Assembly (NCBI RefSeq): GCF_003353065.1
Contig: NZ_CP027806.1
Coordinates: 3,244,501 to 3,308,500 of the forward strand
Source of the DNA: Cyclonatronum proteinivorum
GTDB lineage: Bacteria; Bacteroidota; Rhodothermia; Balneolales; Cyclonatronaceae
Direction: 5' to 3'
Length of the DNA stretch: 64,000 bases
Shown one piece after another: positions 18,301 through 26,926 of the stretch; within the stretch, counting starts at the first letter, position 1, and every line of letters starts with the position of its first letter. The translations under genes and the position numbers were made by a program. The notes beneath the pieces were generated by a model, which had not been told where the DNA came from, did not search any database, and was given only the letters and a program-made list of their open reading frames with translations.

Positions 18301-19206
18301 CATGATATCGGTGTAGAAAGCAATCGAGCGCTCCTGGTCGAAGAACGGGAGGTCATTTTCGGGGGTCCCTACCCAGTCAGCCGTCCAGAGCATAAAGGAT
18401 ACTTTATCGTAATCGAAGCGGCTGTCGTTGCGGATTTCGAAGATATTGAAATGCACGCTACTGATAAGGTTCTGCGTCCAGGCCAGAATACGGGTGTCCA
18501 TAATGAGGCCAAGACCGCCGCGGCTCGGATCTTCGGGATCCGGCAGCCAGTTACCGCCCGCTGATAGGCGGGTGTACTGATCATCACCGGAACGGTAGTA
18601 AAACTCCTGATCGGCATTGAAGATGTCTTTGCCGAAGAAGCCGTTCCACTGATTCGGCCATCCGGGATCAGAGGGGTCGTCCAGCTTGTCAGGCCAGAAT
18701 GCAGGCCAGGTATTGCCGCGGGCTGAGCCGGGCCCCTGATCGCTTCGTGCGATTTCTTCAGAGTCAGGGTTAAAGTATCCGGTAACCGGGTTTTTCGCCC
18801 AGCTGTCCCCCGTTTGAGGATTGGTGCGGTAGTTGGGCGCTACGACAACCTGTGTAGGGTCGCCGGTTTGCTGATCTATGACTTCAGCACCGGTAAAAAT
18901 CGACACGAAGTACAGGTAGCGCCGGTTGGTGTTTTTAGGAAACTCAAAGTAGAGTTCATCGACGTTTGCGTCGGTGGTCCGGCCTGCGAAGCCAAAGTTA
19001 TGGTAGGTCGCACGCAGGTTGTTGGCATCCAGGATAGACTTGCGCCGCTCTTCAAAAGAGGACCGCTCATCACTGGGAATGTTGCCGGTCTGAGTCTGTG
19101 CCAGCGCACCCCCAGCCGTAACCAAACCCGCCAGTAACAGCGCCGTCATCAGAATTAAGGATTGCTTAAGAGACATAATCCGTAGTGTTTTGGAAATCTT
19201 TTTCAT
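15229..19206 (-). CDS. Large T9SS-secreted surface protein (cargo A)
   Basis: 1325 residues with a signal peptide ending near Gln37. The long N-terminal part (about 40-780) matches no family I recognise; it is rich in Asp, Asn and Pro and has an Asp-rich calcium-loop-like stretch (DVDGIDNDGDSDFYLGG, near 345). Around 800-930 lies a fibronectin-like module (DGHVVLYWDDEAED ... GRQYYYVVTAYNSG) that is clearly related to the N-terminal module of cargo B. The C-terminus (VVPNPY ... IFSVSGRLVQTL ... GEKVGKFAVIK) is a T9SS sorting-type domain. The ATG overlaps the TonB-receptor stop (TAATG), so translation is probably coupled to the receptor. This gene and its receptor may form one functional unit on the cell surface. 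Molecular function unknown. Confidence 0.8.
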   Translation of the reverse strand: MKKISKTLRIMSLKQSLILMTALLLAGLVTAGGALAQTQTGNIPSDERSSFEERRKSILDANNLRATYHNFGFAGRTTDANVDELYFEFPKNTNRRYLYFVSIFTGAEVIDQQTGDPTQVVVAPNYRTNPQTGDSWAKNPVTGYFNPDSEEIARSDQGPGSARGNTWPAFWPDKLDDPSDPGWPNQWNGFFGKDIFNADQEFYYRSGDDQYTRLSAGGNWLPDPEDPSRGGLGLIMDTRILAWTQNLISSVHFNIFEIRNDSRFDYDKVSFMLWTADWVGTPENDLPFFDQERSIAFYTDIMPTQSPPEFDGTAIGVAAIRFLETPGNDVDGIDNDGDSDFYLGGGPLFDPGNVDLYSLLTVDGGGFISSRDVLANEVVPQFTEAQFAERQLQPGDPIVLMDQDGNRRLFRYPPAEAGDVTMITYDARDVAREVLLPAGGMTVREDTLQARHRNLIDDDLNGLIDENQPNHLTLTRFLPGQPQPVTRAVRFINYLWDGYYEGHAGNPGIDPVGWSQVNGEWVPTDSLFIQRGMIIPDQWIERRMNNDSEFADFINDYQEALRNLYSRINNPVFPESHFDRFFLNQFTAAPMIDESREDFFDNNQDWTLRDDVGIDGVEGSGARGEGDGFPSSGAFTPFPGEPNIDKTDVRETDAIGITSATSIPAGSLEFNDGLIWRRFMVPGLFPPAPPATQDTDQMITSSFFPLRAGSVQRFAIAVSVAQTGTTTNTADEELVTQQLENAFRAFDANYQFAIAPPPPLLRAVPGDGHVVLYWDDEAEDVFDRFLDRLGVNPRNFEGYRVYRSTDPALADSRRITDGRGNIQFLQPIAQFDLANGITGNHPIDINGLEFFLGSDTGLQRHFVDTDVINGRQYYYVVTAYNSGAAIADIAPSESPVNISINPDGSLTAGQNVQLVVPGGPAAGYVGPAEISVNRVGGTGSATGTIITSIFDPRQLQVNTTYRIEFQDEEVTANGQTWRQTTGFTVTDVTNDRIIFEERDEFNGEDLPVFDGVKMIVVNDAFAPSQVAGERPNTRLRLQSWSSRTGSDTPATIRAIRHNGSMENYRIEFFDTRRNAAISKSSSVPVQVQRGSLTMQAPARDVNFRIINTRTNEPVEFGYLPHPSISDAQRGHAGFAAVYNNAQRRTDSDLIYIRETNPETGEKELAWELVLEPFEANQPFAAQPGDIITLNQSGEFTSEDVFEFTIDASHLPDVDPELAKNQLDNIRVVPNPYIGTHLGEPRPAGADQTRVRQLHFTNLPQQATIRIFSVSGRLVQTLNVNNSIDNGRYIWDMLTKDNLELSYGVYIYHVDAPGIGEKVGKFAVIK

Positions 19207-22082
19207 TAGAATTGCATCGAGAAGCCGAACTGAACTCTTCGGGGTTCAGCGAATCGTGACGGGTCGGCATACCATCCCGGATCAGCATCTGCAAGCGGGT
19301 TAAGCGGCAGGTCCGGACTTCCGGTATCATTAAATACAGAGCTGGGGTTTCGGGCATCAAAGATGTTGAAGATGTTAAAAAACAAGCCCATCGTGTAGCC
19401 GCTGACTTCAATATTCTTATACATATTCAGGTCAACGGTAAAGGTTGCCGGCATGCGCAGGCTGTTGGTAATGATGTCGCCGGTTGAGGTAATCCCAACG
19501 CTGCGCGGTACGGAAGCCGACGGAGTGTAGGGCAGACCGCTGCTGAAGCGTTGCACGATATTAAAGCCCCAGGTATCCTGCGCATAAAAGAAAGATGAGT
19601 TCAGCACGTGCGTACGGTCCCAGTTGGCGGGTGTAAGGAAGCGTGCCAGGTTGCTGCCGGTTGTATCACCGGAGGCAACAGCGGCAAAAAACTCGGCTGC
19701 GGGATCTGAGTTGGAATCTTCCGCAATAGAAAAGGTGTAATCGACCCCAAAGCTCACGCGACGGGTTACGCGCTGATTGATGGCAGCGGTGATACCGCGG
19801 ATGTTGGCATAGTCGCGGTTAATCCAGGTTCCGTAGCGAACACTTGGGATGGCCGTCGGCTGTATCGGCCCGGAAGACACGTAGTCGCGCTTATCTTCAT
19901 AAAAAATACTCAGATCGAGTGCGGTTCCGGTGAAGATCTCCTGTTGAAGACCGAGCTCATATTTCACACTTTGCTCAGGACGCAGGTCGGGGTTTCCGAA
20001 CGGTCCCTGTGCACCGGATATGTTTGCCAGAATCAGGTTTGAGCCGTTATACAGGTTTGAGTAATTGGGCACCTGAAAGAAGTAGCCATAGGAGAAGTGA
20101 ATCACCCCGCGGGCTGAAATCGGATAGGCAATCCCCAGACGCGGACTCAGCTGATATTTGGGGCTTGCTTCAGACCAAAAGCTTGCGTCGCGCTCGTCAA
20201 AACGCTGCGTCAGGCGAGGACGGTCGGAAGCGGGGATACGGCCGTTGGGCACGAAGTAATCAAACCGAAGACCTGCATTGATGATAAGATTTTCGTACTC
20301 AATGCGATCCTGAATGTAAGCGCTGAAGGTAACCGGTTTGCGGGTCCACACTTCGTGTCCGATGGTGTTTTCAAGGGGAATGCCGAGTTCCGGCAGAAAT
20401 TCCCGGTCGAGTACCCTGTCCGGGAAGGGCTCAAGGTCTGCACCGCCTGTAATGGGCACAAGGCCGTAATTTCTGTAATTGAGCACATCGGCCTGAACGT
20501 CAATACCTGCCTTGATAAAGTGCTGATCATTCACCTGATGGTTGTACTCGATCTTCCCGATAAAGGTCGTGGTGTTTCGGTTGAAGAATCCGTTGTTGGT
20601 TCCGAACCTGGCAAAGCGGCCGTCACGCGGCTGAAATGCCTGCGGGAAATCACCCGTGCGCTCAAAATTCAAATGCCGCGGATCGTAGGGATCACCAAAA
20701 AGATTGCTTTCAAACGCATTGTAGCGCATAGCAAAGTTCGACGTAAAGAACATGTTAGCCGAAGGCGTGAAGGTCGTGCGCAGGTTCACAAAGTAGTTGT
20801 TCCGCTCGGTCTGTGTGTTGTTCTGCGCTACGAGCCGTCCGCCGTGATTGTAGCCCTGACTAAACTCCTGACTCCAGTTTCCGATGAGGTTGAACCGCAG
20901 CATGTTGGTGGCGTTATACTGCACATTGCCCTGAAAACTGACGGTTTCGAAGGGGTGCATAGAAACCATGGTGCTGTCGCGGAAGCCTTCATCGCGGTAG
21001 CGGATAAACTCGCCGTCGTTCTCTACGATGTTAATCCAGGGGTCATCCCCATTGATGAAATGTCCGTAGCGGTTTACCGGATTGCTGACCGGTACTTCAT
21101 TATACCCGCGCTCCCAGGTCAGATTACCGGCTTCATCCTGCAGCGGCAGAATGGGACCCTGCGGAGAAAAAGCGTTGTAGCCGTATAGCCAGCCTTCGTT
21201 ACGGAAGCGGCGGCCGCTTAAAAAGAAGGTTACCTTATCCCGAACAATCGGCCCGGAAATACTGCCTTCCACATTGTACTGATGTACGGGGTCAATTTCA
21301 CTGAAAGTGCCGGGTGCGCCGGGAAACAGGCCCGAGCGGGTAGTCGCATATTCACCGCCCCAAATGCGCAGGTTACCGCGCCAGTCGTTGGTTCCTGAGC
21401 GGGTTGCAATATTAATGATACCAGAAGTTGCCTGCCCGTACTCTGCGTTGAAGGCACCGGAAATAACCTGCAGCTCTTCAATCGCCTGATTTTCAACCCG
21501 CAAGCCAGAGCCACGATCAAAGTCATCCGAAACACGCACGCCATCCACAATATAGGCCACTTCTGACGCGCGACCGCCGCGGATGTGAATACTTCCGCCG
21601 GGTCCGACCGTCACACCGGCCTGCAGCGATACGACCTCACCCACGTCCTGCACGGGCAGCCGTTCCAGATCCTGCCGGCTGACGCGCGATTCAGTACTCG
21701 TAAGGTCGCGGATCACCACATCGCGCTGCGCCCGAACAACGATTTCTTCCCCTTCGAGCACAGACTCCGAGAGCTGCATGTCAACGACGGTGTTGAGATC
21801 GGTTCTGACCAGCACATCTTCTACAATTTGTGTCGTGTAGCCGATGTAGCGAAACTCCAGGGTATAGGTACCCGGCCGCACATTTAATATTCGAAAGTTG
21901 CCGTCGAAGTCCGTAGTCGTACCCTGGGTTGTCCCCTGAATAATAACCTGAGCTCCGATAATGGGTTCCCCATCCCTCGCATCCGTAACGTTACCGGTTA
22001 TCCGACCGGCCTGCGCATGCAGACTTTCGGCTGCAAACAGGAATACGAAAACGGCGAACAGTAATTTCGTAGCGTTATTCAT
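19206..22082 (-). CDS. TonB-dependent outer-membrane receptor
   Basis: 958 residues: signal peptide (1-23), a carboxypeptidase-regulatory-like beta-sandwich (about 26-105, GRITGNVTDARDGEPIIGAQV), a plug domain (about 115-230, including SIHIRGGRASEVAYIVDGVR and GQATSGIINIATRSG), and a 22-strand-type barrel ending in Phe (VQFGFSMQF). Such receptors import ligands across the outer membrane using energy from TonB-ExbBD. The domain layout is that of FCB-group receptors, but there is no SusD partner nearby, so it is not a standard Sus pair. It follows the PPIase lipoprotein gene by nine bases, and its stop overlaps the start of cargo A. The ligand is unknown; a link to cargo A is inferred from coupling. 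Confidence 0.9.
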   Translation of the reverse strand: MNNATKLLFAVFVFLFAAESLHAQAGRITGNVTDARDGEPIIGAQVIIQGTTQGTTTDFDGNFRILNVRPGTYTLEFRYIGYTTQIVEDVLVRTDLNTVVDMQLSESVLEGEEIVVRAQRDVVIRDLTSTESRVSRQDLERLPVQDVGEVVSLQAGVTVGPGGSIHIRGGRASEVAYIVDGVRVSDDFDRGSGLRVENQAIEELQVISGAFNAEYGQATSGIINIATRSGTNDWRGNLRIWGGEYATTRSGLFPGAPGTFSEIDPVHQYNVEGSISGPIVRDKVTFFLSGRRFRNEGWLYGYNAFSPQGPILPLQDEAGNLTWERGYNEVPVSNPVNRYGHFINGDDPWINIVENDGEFIRYRDEGFRDSTMVSMHPFETVSFQGNVQYNATNMLRFNLIGNWSQEFSQGYNHGGRLVAQNNTQTERNNYFVNLRTTFTPSANMFFTSNFAMRYNAFESNLFGDPYDPRHLNFERTGDFPQAFQPRDGRFARFGTNNGFFNRNTTTFIGKIEYNHQVNDQHFIKAGIDVQADVLNYRNYGLVPITGGADLEPFPDRVLDREFLPELGIPLENTIGHEVWTRKPVTFSAYIQDRIEYENLIINAGLRFDYFVPNGRIPASDRPRLTQRFDERDASFWSEASPKYQLSPRLGIAYPISARGVIHFSYGYFFQVPNYSNLYNGSNLILANISGAQGPFGNPDLRPEQSVKYELGLQQEIFTGTALDLSIFYEDKRDYVSSGPIQPTAIPSVRYGTWINRDYANIRGITAAINQRVTRRVSFGVDYTFSIAEDSNSDPAAEFFAAVASGDTTGSNLARFLTPANWDRTHVLNSSFFYAQDTWGFNIVQRFSSGLPYTPSASVPRSVGITSTGDIITNSLRMPATFTVDLNMYKNIEVSGYTMGLFFNIFNIFDARNPSSVFNDTGSPDLPLNPLADADPGWYADPSRFAEPRRVQFGFSMQF

Positions 22083-22091
22083 ATTGTTGAT

Positions 22092-23825
22092 TTATAATTG
22101 TATTGGTATCGATAATAATCGGTCGGTGTACACTTTGGCGCCGAAACGCTCCCGGGCTTCACCGATTTTCCGGATTTTCAGTTGCTCCTTAGCCTCCGAG
22201 CGAAGCGCGCGCTCCACCATTGGGATGGCTTCCTCAAATGTCAGCTGCCGGGGTTCAATCCTGCCATGACATTTAAAAATGTGAAAGCGGGAGCCCGTAA
22301 TCTGAAACGGTCCCGCATATTCACCCGGCTGAATGTTGACCAATGAAGGCGACATCATGCCAAACTGTTGTATGGGAATAAAGCCAAGACGCCCCATATT
22401 TTCGCGCCCTGCCGGATCAGCCGTAAACTGACGCAGCACATCATTAAACTCACGACCGGCTTCCAAAGCCGCCCACGCCTGATCAGCCGCTTCCTCGCTT
22501 GTTACAACTATTTCCGCCATATCAAGCTGAAGCGGTTCCACATATTGGGCCGGATTCCGGTGAAACTCTGCGTAAATTTCATCCTCGCCAACCTGCACCT
22601 GTGCTTCCAGATATTCATCAAACATCTGATTCAGATAGTTGTAGAAGGTCTCATCCGCTGTGCGCTGCACGTAACGCGCGTTAAAATTGGGATGATTACG
22701 CACCTCCGCAATCGCCATCGCGCGGTAGGCCATAGCCTTAACCTGTCCTGTAAAATCATGCACGTTACGGGCCTGCCGGCGCTGACTAAAAGTCGTAAAG
22801 AAAGCTTCCCGCAGAAAATCGTCCGTCGTAAACACAAAATCCCCGTAGCTTATCAGCGTCTGACCGGCAACTTCGGGGGAAAGCCGGACTTCAAGACGTA
22901 CAAGCTCGGGGTTAAACTCGAGATAGGCATCCGGGTCGTTCCGTACATCATCCCAAAGCTTCTGCATCAGCGCCGGATCGTAGTCAAAAGCATCCATGGT
23001 GCTGCGCAGGTGATTGCGCACGGCAAGTTCCGCTTGCTGATCGCGGGCAATAGCGGCCAGCTCGTTTCTGCGCTGTGCGAACTGCGTTTCTGTGATGACG
23101 GGCGTCTCAACAATATCCGTCACCTTTATAATGGAAAAGCCCCGGCTTGTCTGCACCGGCGCTGAGATGTCACCAACGGCCATTCGGAAGGCCTGATCTT
23201 CGAAGGAGATATCCATATCGTCCAGGGTGAAAAACCCGAGATCCCCGCCATTGCGGGCCAGCTCAGGGTTCTGAAACACCTGCGCTGCAAGTGCTTCGAA
23301 ATCATGCCCCTGTTCGAGCAAGGCAAAAAGGGAATCGGCTTCATGCCGGTTGCTTGCAAATAAATGGGAAGCCCGTACGCTTGTGTTGGCCCGGTAAAAC
23401 AGCTCACGAAGATCGTTTTCACTGATGGTGAGCTCGTCAATAATAAAACGCCGCTCAAACTCTTCCATCAGCGCTTTGCGCTCAATCATCTCTCGGGTAT
23501 GGTTTACGTCGGGCTCGTTGTGCCACCCCTGATCCATCGCGTAGGTCACGATTACATAGCGGTTCAGGCGCTGATTCAGCACCGCTTCCATCACATCCGG
23601 ACTCAGGTTCATGGCATAGCCGGCACGGGCATTAAAGCGCTGCAGCTCATTCAGAAAATGGGTGCGCGTGATGTCGTATGATCCCACAGCCGCAAGCACC
23701 TGTTCACCTTCATCAACGGGCTCATCCGTAGAACAGGAGCTAAGGCCTGCCAAAAGAATGAGCAAGGAAGTGATGAACAAAAATTTGTAGATCAAAAAAG
23801 GATATCGTATTTGGCTTTGGGCCAT
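22092..23825 (-). CDS. PpiC/SurA-type peptidyl-prolyl isomerase lipoprotein
   Basis: 577 residues with a lipoprotein signal (lipobox LAGLSS before Cys31), an N-terminal helical chaperone part resembling SurA (about 45-140), a parvulin domain at about 148-238 (RASHLFASNR ... GGDLGFFTLDDM ... PVQTSRGFSIIKV) and a second parvulin-like region at about 425-530 (GRLGFIPIQQFG ... GPFQITGSRFHIFK). Proteins of this type help fold outer-membrane barrels and secreted proteins in the periplasm. As first gene of an operon encoding a barrel receptor, two big secreted proteins and two PorV barrels, it is probably a dedicated folding factor for them. The mature N-terminus should be lipid-anchored. Confidence 0.88.
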   Translation of the reverse strand: MAQSQIRYPFLIYKFLFITSLLILLAGLSSCSTDEPVDEGEQVLAAVGSYDITRTHFLNELQRFNARAGYAMNLSPDVMEAVLNQRLNRYVIVTYAMDQGWHNEPDVNHTREMIERKALMEEFERRFIIDELTISENDLRELFYRANTSVRASHLFASNRHEADSLFALLEQGHDFEALAAQVFQNPELARNGGDLGFFTLDDMDISFEDQAFRMAVGDISAPVQTSRGFSIIKVTDIVETPVITETQFAQRRNELAAIARDQQAELAVRNHLRSTMDAFDYDPALMQKLWDDVRNDPDAYLEFNPELVRLEVRLSPEVAGQTLISYGDFVFTTDDFLREAFFTTFSQRRQARNVHDFTGQVKAMAYRAMAIAEVRNHPNFNARYVQRTADETFYNYLNQMFDEYLEAQVQVGEDEIYAEFHRNPAQYVEPLQLDMAEIVVTSEEAADQAWAALEAGREFNDVLRQFTADPAGRENMGRLGFIPIQQFGMMSPSLVNIQPGEYAGPFQITGSRFHIFKCHGRIEPRQLTFEEAIPMVERALRSEAKEQLKIRKIGEARERFGAKVYTDRLLSIPIQL

Positions 23826-24280
23826 AAGTACTACAAACGATTAAAAATCAAATATTTAATGAACATCATTTATCTGCCCGGTACCTGAGAAAAACAAGCT
23901 GATTTAATTCAGACGCTTTTATGGAATACGTTTATGCGCAGACAGTTAAATAATTTTCGGATTTGGCATCAGGCAGTTCAGTCGGGCTGATAGCGTTGCT
24001 GAAAGATGACATGCACGTATCAATAATACGTGAAAGCGCTTACATTTTCAAGCGTAAAACAAACCTTTTTTGGCTTCGCGCAACCTCATTAAAAATAATC
24101 TAATATCAGACATTGATTTTGCCTTTAATCCGCTAAAGCGCTGATTTTACAACTCCAACAAAGCCATCTGAAGCCCGCGTAACATCCCGCTACACACCCC
24201 AACTTTGCCACAGCACCCAAGGTGCAGGGCAGGCTTCTGCGGTCGGAACAAGGCGACCTGAGCAAACCCGCCTTTTTATT

Positions 24281-24410
24281 TTTTTATGGGAAAACTCCGT
24301 GCACCTCACTGTTTTTCGTAACAGGTCGAAAACCCCAAACCTAAGATGAATCCCTTGCTTTTTTTCTCCGCAATTCGGTCCGAAACGTATCCTATCATAC
24401 CCCTAAAACA
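24281..24410 (+). repeat. Dispersed repeat family 2, copy A
   Basis: Shares blocks in the same order with 30391-30540: GGGAAAACTCCG against GGGGAAACTCCG, then CAAACCTAAGATG followed by CCTTGCTTTTT, then ATCATACCCCTAAAA against ATGATACCCCCTAAAA. Sequence between the blocks has diverged. No coding potential seen. Both copies lie in gaps between minus-strand genes. Confidence 0.55.
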
Positions 24411-24613
24411 CGCGCCTTCTGAACCCGCCAAATCCTGAATACTGCATGGTGCAAAAACAACAGCCTGAACCCAAACTGAAACCCATTTCATTTTTCTATC
24501 CGCTCGCTGTTTCTGCACACCGTCTGCAAGCGCGGCTGACTCCCGCTAAACTTTACTCTGCATGATTCACCAAAAATATTCTTTGCGCCAGCTATTCGCG
24601 CTGCCCAAACATG

Positions 24614-24655
24614 AAAAAAGCCCGGTATTCGCTAAGACACCGGGCTTTTCTTTTA
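24614..24655 (-). terminator. Terminator of ispG
   Basis: AAAAGCCCGGT and ACCGGGCTTTT form an 11-bp stem around a 12-base loop with A and T runs on both sides. It lies just past the ispG stop codon. Confidence 0.85.
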
Positions 24656-24676
24656 CAATAAGGGAGATGGCTCAAA

Positions 24677-25909
24677 TCACACCTGTTCCGCTTCTTTGCG
24701 GCCAAAGCGCTTCATGATATAATCGTCAAGCATGGTGCGGAACTCTTTTCCGATATGGTCGCCGCTCAGCGTTACGCGATGTTCGCCATCCACGTAAACC
24801 GGCGCTTTTGGCTCTTCGAAAGTACCCGGCAGGGAAATACCAATATCCGCGTACTTGGATTCACCCGGACCGTTGACCACACAGCCCATTACGGCAACGT
24901 GCATGTCTTCAACCCCTGGGTACACATCCCGCCAAATCGGCATCATCTCGCGGATGTAGCCCTGAATTTCATCGGCAAGCTCCTGAAAGTAGGTGCTCTT
25001 GGTGCGGCCGCAGCCCGGACAAGCCGTTACCTGCGGAATGAAGTTGCGGATACCCAGCGACTGCAGGATTTGCTGTCCGACCCGTACTTCTTCGGCACGA
25101 TCGCCACCGGGCATGGGCGTGAGTGAAATCCGGATGGTGTCGCCAATGCCTTCATTCAGCAATATGCCGAGCGCCGCAGAGCTTGCTACAATGCCTTTCA
25201 TGCCCATACCGGCTTCGGTAAGGCCAAGGTGCAGCGGGTGATCAGAAACCGCTGCCATCCGGCGGTAAATGGTAATGAGATCCTGTACCCCCGACATTTT
25301 ACAGCTGATGATGATCTTATCCTTCGCCAGGCCCACTTCCTGCGCAAGCTGAGACGAACGAACCGCGCTTTCGATAATGGTATCCATCATCACTTCCTTC
25401 GATTCCTTCGGCACAGGAAGCTGATTGTTCTCATCCATTTTCTGTGCCAGCAATTGCTGATCCAGCGACCCCCAGTTCACGCCAATGCGCACCGGCTTGT
25501 CATAGCGGATGGCCTGTTCTACAATCGTAGAGAAATTCTTGTCCCGACCGCGGGTACCGGTATTCCCGGGGTTGATTCTGAACTTGGAAAGCGCCTGCGC
25601 ACAGTCCGGAAACTCCGTCAAAAGTACGTGCCCGTTGTAGTGGAAATCGCCTACAAGCGGGGTATCAACGTTTTTCTTGAGAAGCTTTTCCTTGATGTAG
25701 GGCACCGCTTTGGCCGCATCTTTATTATTGACCGTAATGCGCACCACTTCCGAACCCGCGTCGGAAAGTTCGGCCACCTGTTTTACGGTATCATCGATAT
25801 CGGCAGTATCGGTATTGGTCATGCTCTGTACCACTACAGGCGCATTTCCGCCAATGGCGACATCGCCGACCATGACCTGTATGGATTTTCTTCTGTTGCT
25901 CGTATTCAT
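24677..25909 (-). CDS. ispG: 4-hydroxy-3-methylbut-2-en-1-yl diphosphate synthase
   Basis: 410 residues, the length of the compact bacterial form without the extra middle domain. It starts [28 protein letters not shown], typical of GcpE. The 4Fe-4S cluster ligands are visible as Cys297 and Cys300 in ACPGCGRT and Cys343 in [10 protein letters not shown], with the conserved glutamate at 350. The enzyme reduces methylerythritol cyclodiphosphate to HMBPP in the MEP isoprenoid pathway, feeding the polyprenyl synthase (uppS) encoded elsewhere in the window. It has its own terminator. Confidence 0.97.
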   Translation of the reverse strand: MNTSNRRKSIQVMVGDVAIGGNAPVVVQSMTNTDTADIDDTVKQVAELSDAGSEVVRITVNNKDAAKAVPYIKEKLLKKNVDTPLVGDFHYNGHVLLTEFPDCAQALSKFRINPGNTGTRGRDKNFSTIVEQAIRYDKPVRIGVNWGSLDQQLLAQKMDENNQLPVPKESKEVMMDTIIESAVRSSQLAQEVGLAKDKIIISCKMSGVQDLITIYRRMAAVSDHPLHLGLTEAGMGMKGIVASSAALGILLNEGIGDTIRISLTPMPGGDRAEEVRVGQQILQSLGIRNFIPQVTACPGCGRTKSTYFQELADEIQGYIREMMPIWRDVYPGVEDMHVAVMGCVVNGPGESKYADIGISLPGTFEEPKAPVYVDGEHRVTLSGDHIGKEFRTMLDDYIMKRFGRKEAEQV

Positions 25910-26047
25910 GCGGGTTGAAAAATTAGTTGTGCTGGAAAATTATAATAGACGCGCAGTAGCTTTGGGAAACTGATTCATGCGCACTATGACCTAAGTCTTA
26001 CGGGCACATAACAAAAGGTACCGCGCATTGGTTCTGATGTGCCGGAA

Positions 26048-26920
26048 TTAGTTCCGGCGGCTGAGCTCGAACAGCGTTCGTTTTTCTTCGGCGGTAAGGC
26101 CGTCGTAGCCCGACTTGGATATTTTTTCGAGAATGCGGTCCAGTTCATCCTGTTCTACTTCATCGAGAATTTCGGCATCATCTACCGCGTAAAGCTTTGA
26201 TTTTCTGCCACTGCCGGACTGTGCCCGCATTTCAGGGGCTTTCTTTTTGGGTCTCAGCTTTTCACCAATGGCCGTAAGCCAGGCATCGTAATCGTAGCCG
26301 CGATACCAAAGCTTAAGAAGTATGAAGCCGAAAGCGGCGCCGCCCAAGTGCACGATACGGGCGATGTTATCCGAAGCTGAAATAAACAGAATATCAATTG
26401 CTATAAGTCCGGCTACCACGAAGCGGGCTTCGATGGGCGGGAAGAAGATGAGCATCAGCTTGTAGGTCGGAAACAGCATCGCAAAGGCGACCATGATCCC
26501 GAAAACCGCCCCGGAAGCGCCAATGGTCGGGATAAGCGCCCCGCCAAAAATGCCGGTCACAACGGTGTTGACCAGTGCCCCGCCAATCCCGGAGCCAAAA
26601 TAAATGGTCAGGAAGTTTTTCGTGCCGATGTGATCTTCCACAATCCGGCCCAGAAACCACAGCCACAGCATGTTGAACAACAGGTGAAAAACGCCCCCAT
26701 GCAAAAACATGTAGGTAACCAGTCGCCAGGGCTGTGTGAAGGTAAGGTAGGGCTGAGAGAAAAAGCCGAAGTTCTGATTGAGAAAAATCCGGAAACTCGT
26801 CCCCCCAAGCATGCCAATCACAAAGACCGCTACATTGATGGTAATCAGCCACCGGATTCCGGGCGGCATCATCAGCCATCCCCGTTTAAACGCCTGCCCG
26901 AATGATTCCTGTTGATACAT
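26048..26920 (-). CDS. Rhomboid intramembrane serine protease with cytosolic tail
   Basis: 290 residues with about six transmembrane helices (25-205). Catalytic features are present: Ser136 in GASGAVFG, His191 in IVHLGGAAFGF, and the HGGVFHLLFNM segment (74-84) that supplies the oxyanion Asn and His. After the membrane part comes a basic linker and an acidic C-terminal helix pair (DEVEQDELDRILEKISKSG ... LTAEEKRTLFELSRR), a tail often seen on FCB-group rhomboids. It starts six bases after the stop of a second rhomboid gene. Substrates are unknown; rhomboids cleave single-pass membrane proteins within or near the bilayer. The stop codon sits inside a small hairpin (GCCGGAA/TTCCGGC). Confidence 0.92.
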   Translation of the reverse strand: MYQQESFGQAFKRGWLMMPPGIRWLITINVAVFVIGMLGGTSFRIFLNQNFGFFSQPYLTFTQPWRLVTYMFLHGGVFHLLFNMLWLWFLGRIVEDHIGTKNFLTIYFGSGIGGALVNTVVTGIFGGALIPTIGASGAVFGIMVAFAMLFPTYKLMLIFFPPIEARFVVAGLIAIDILFISASDNIARIVHLGGAAFGFILLKLWYRGYDYDAWLTAIGEKLRPKKKAPEMRAQSGSGRKSKLYAVDDAEILDEVEQDELDRILEKISKSGYDGLTAEEKRTLFELSRRN

Positions 26921-26926
26921 AGGCGC

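Larger units (their letters stand above)
23826..24676. other. Long intergenic region with a repeat and possible structured RNA
   Basis: About 850 bases without a protein gene between ispG and the PPIase operon. It should hold the operon promoter near 23830-23900. A short palindrome (CACGTAT, loop, ATACGTG) lies near 24013-24031. A GC-rich segment at about 24170-24285 ends with AAGGCG pairing to CGCCTT and a T-rich tail on the plus strand. A dispersed repeat follows at 24281-24410, and the ispG terminator lies at 24614-24655. Confidence 0.5.

Noticed and set aside
24170-24285. Weak resemblance to a cobalamin riboswitch (GCCACAG, AGGGCAGGC)
   Set aside because: It is on the plus strand with no plus-strand gene behind it, and key boxes are missing or far from consensus.
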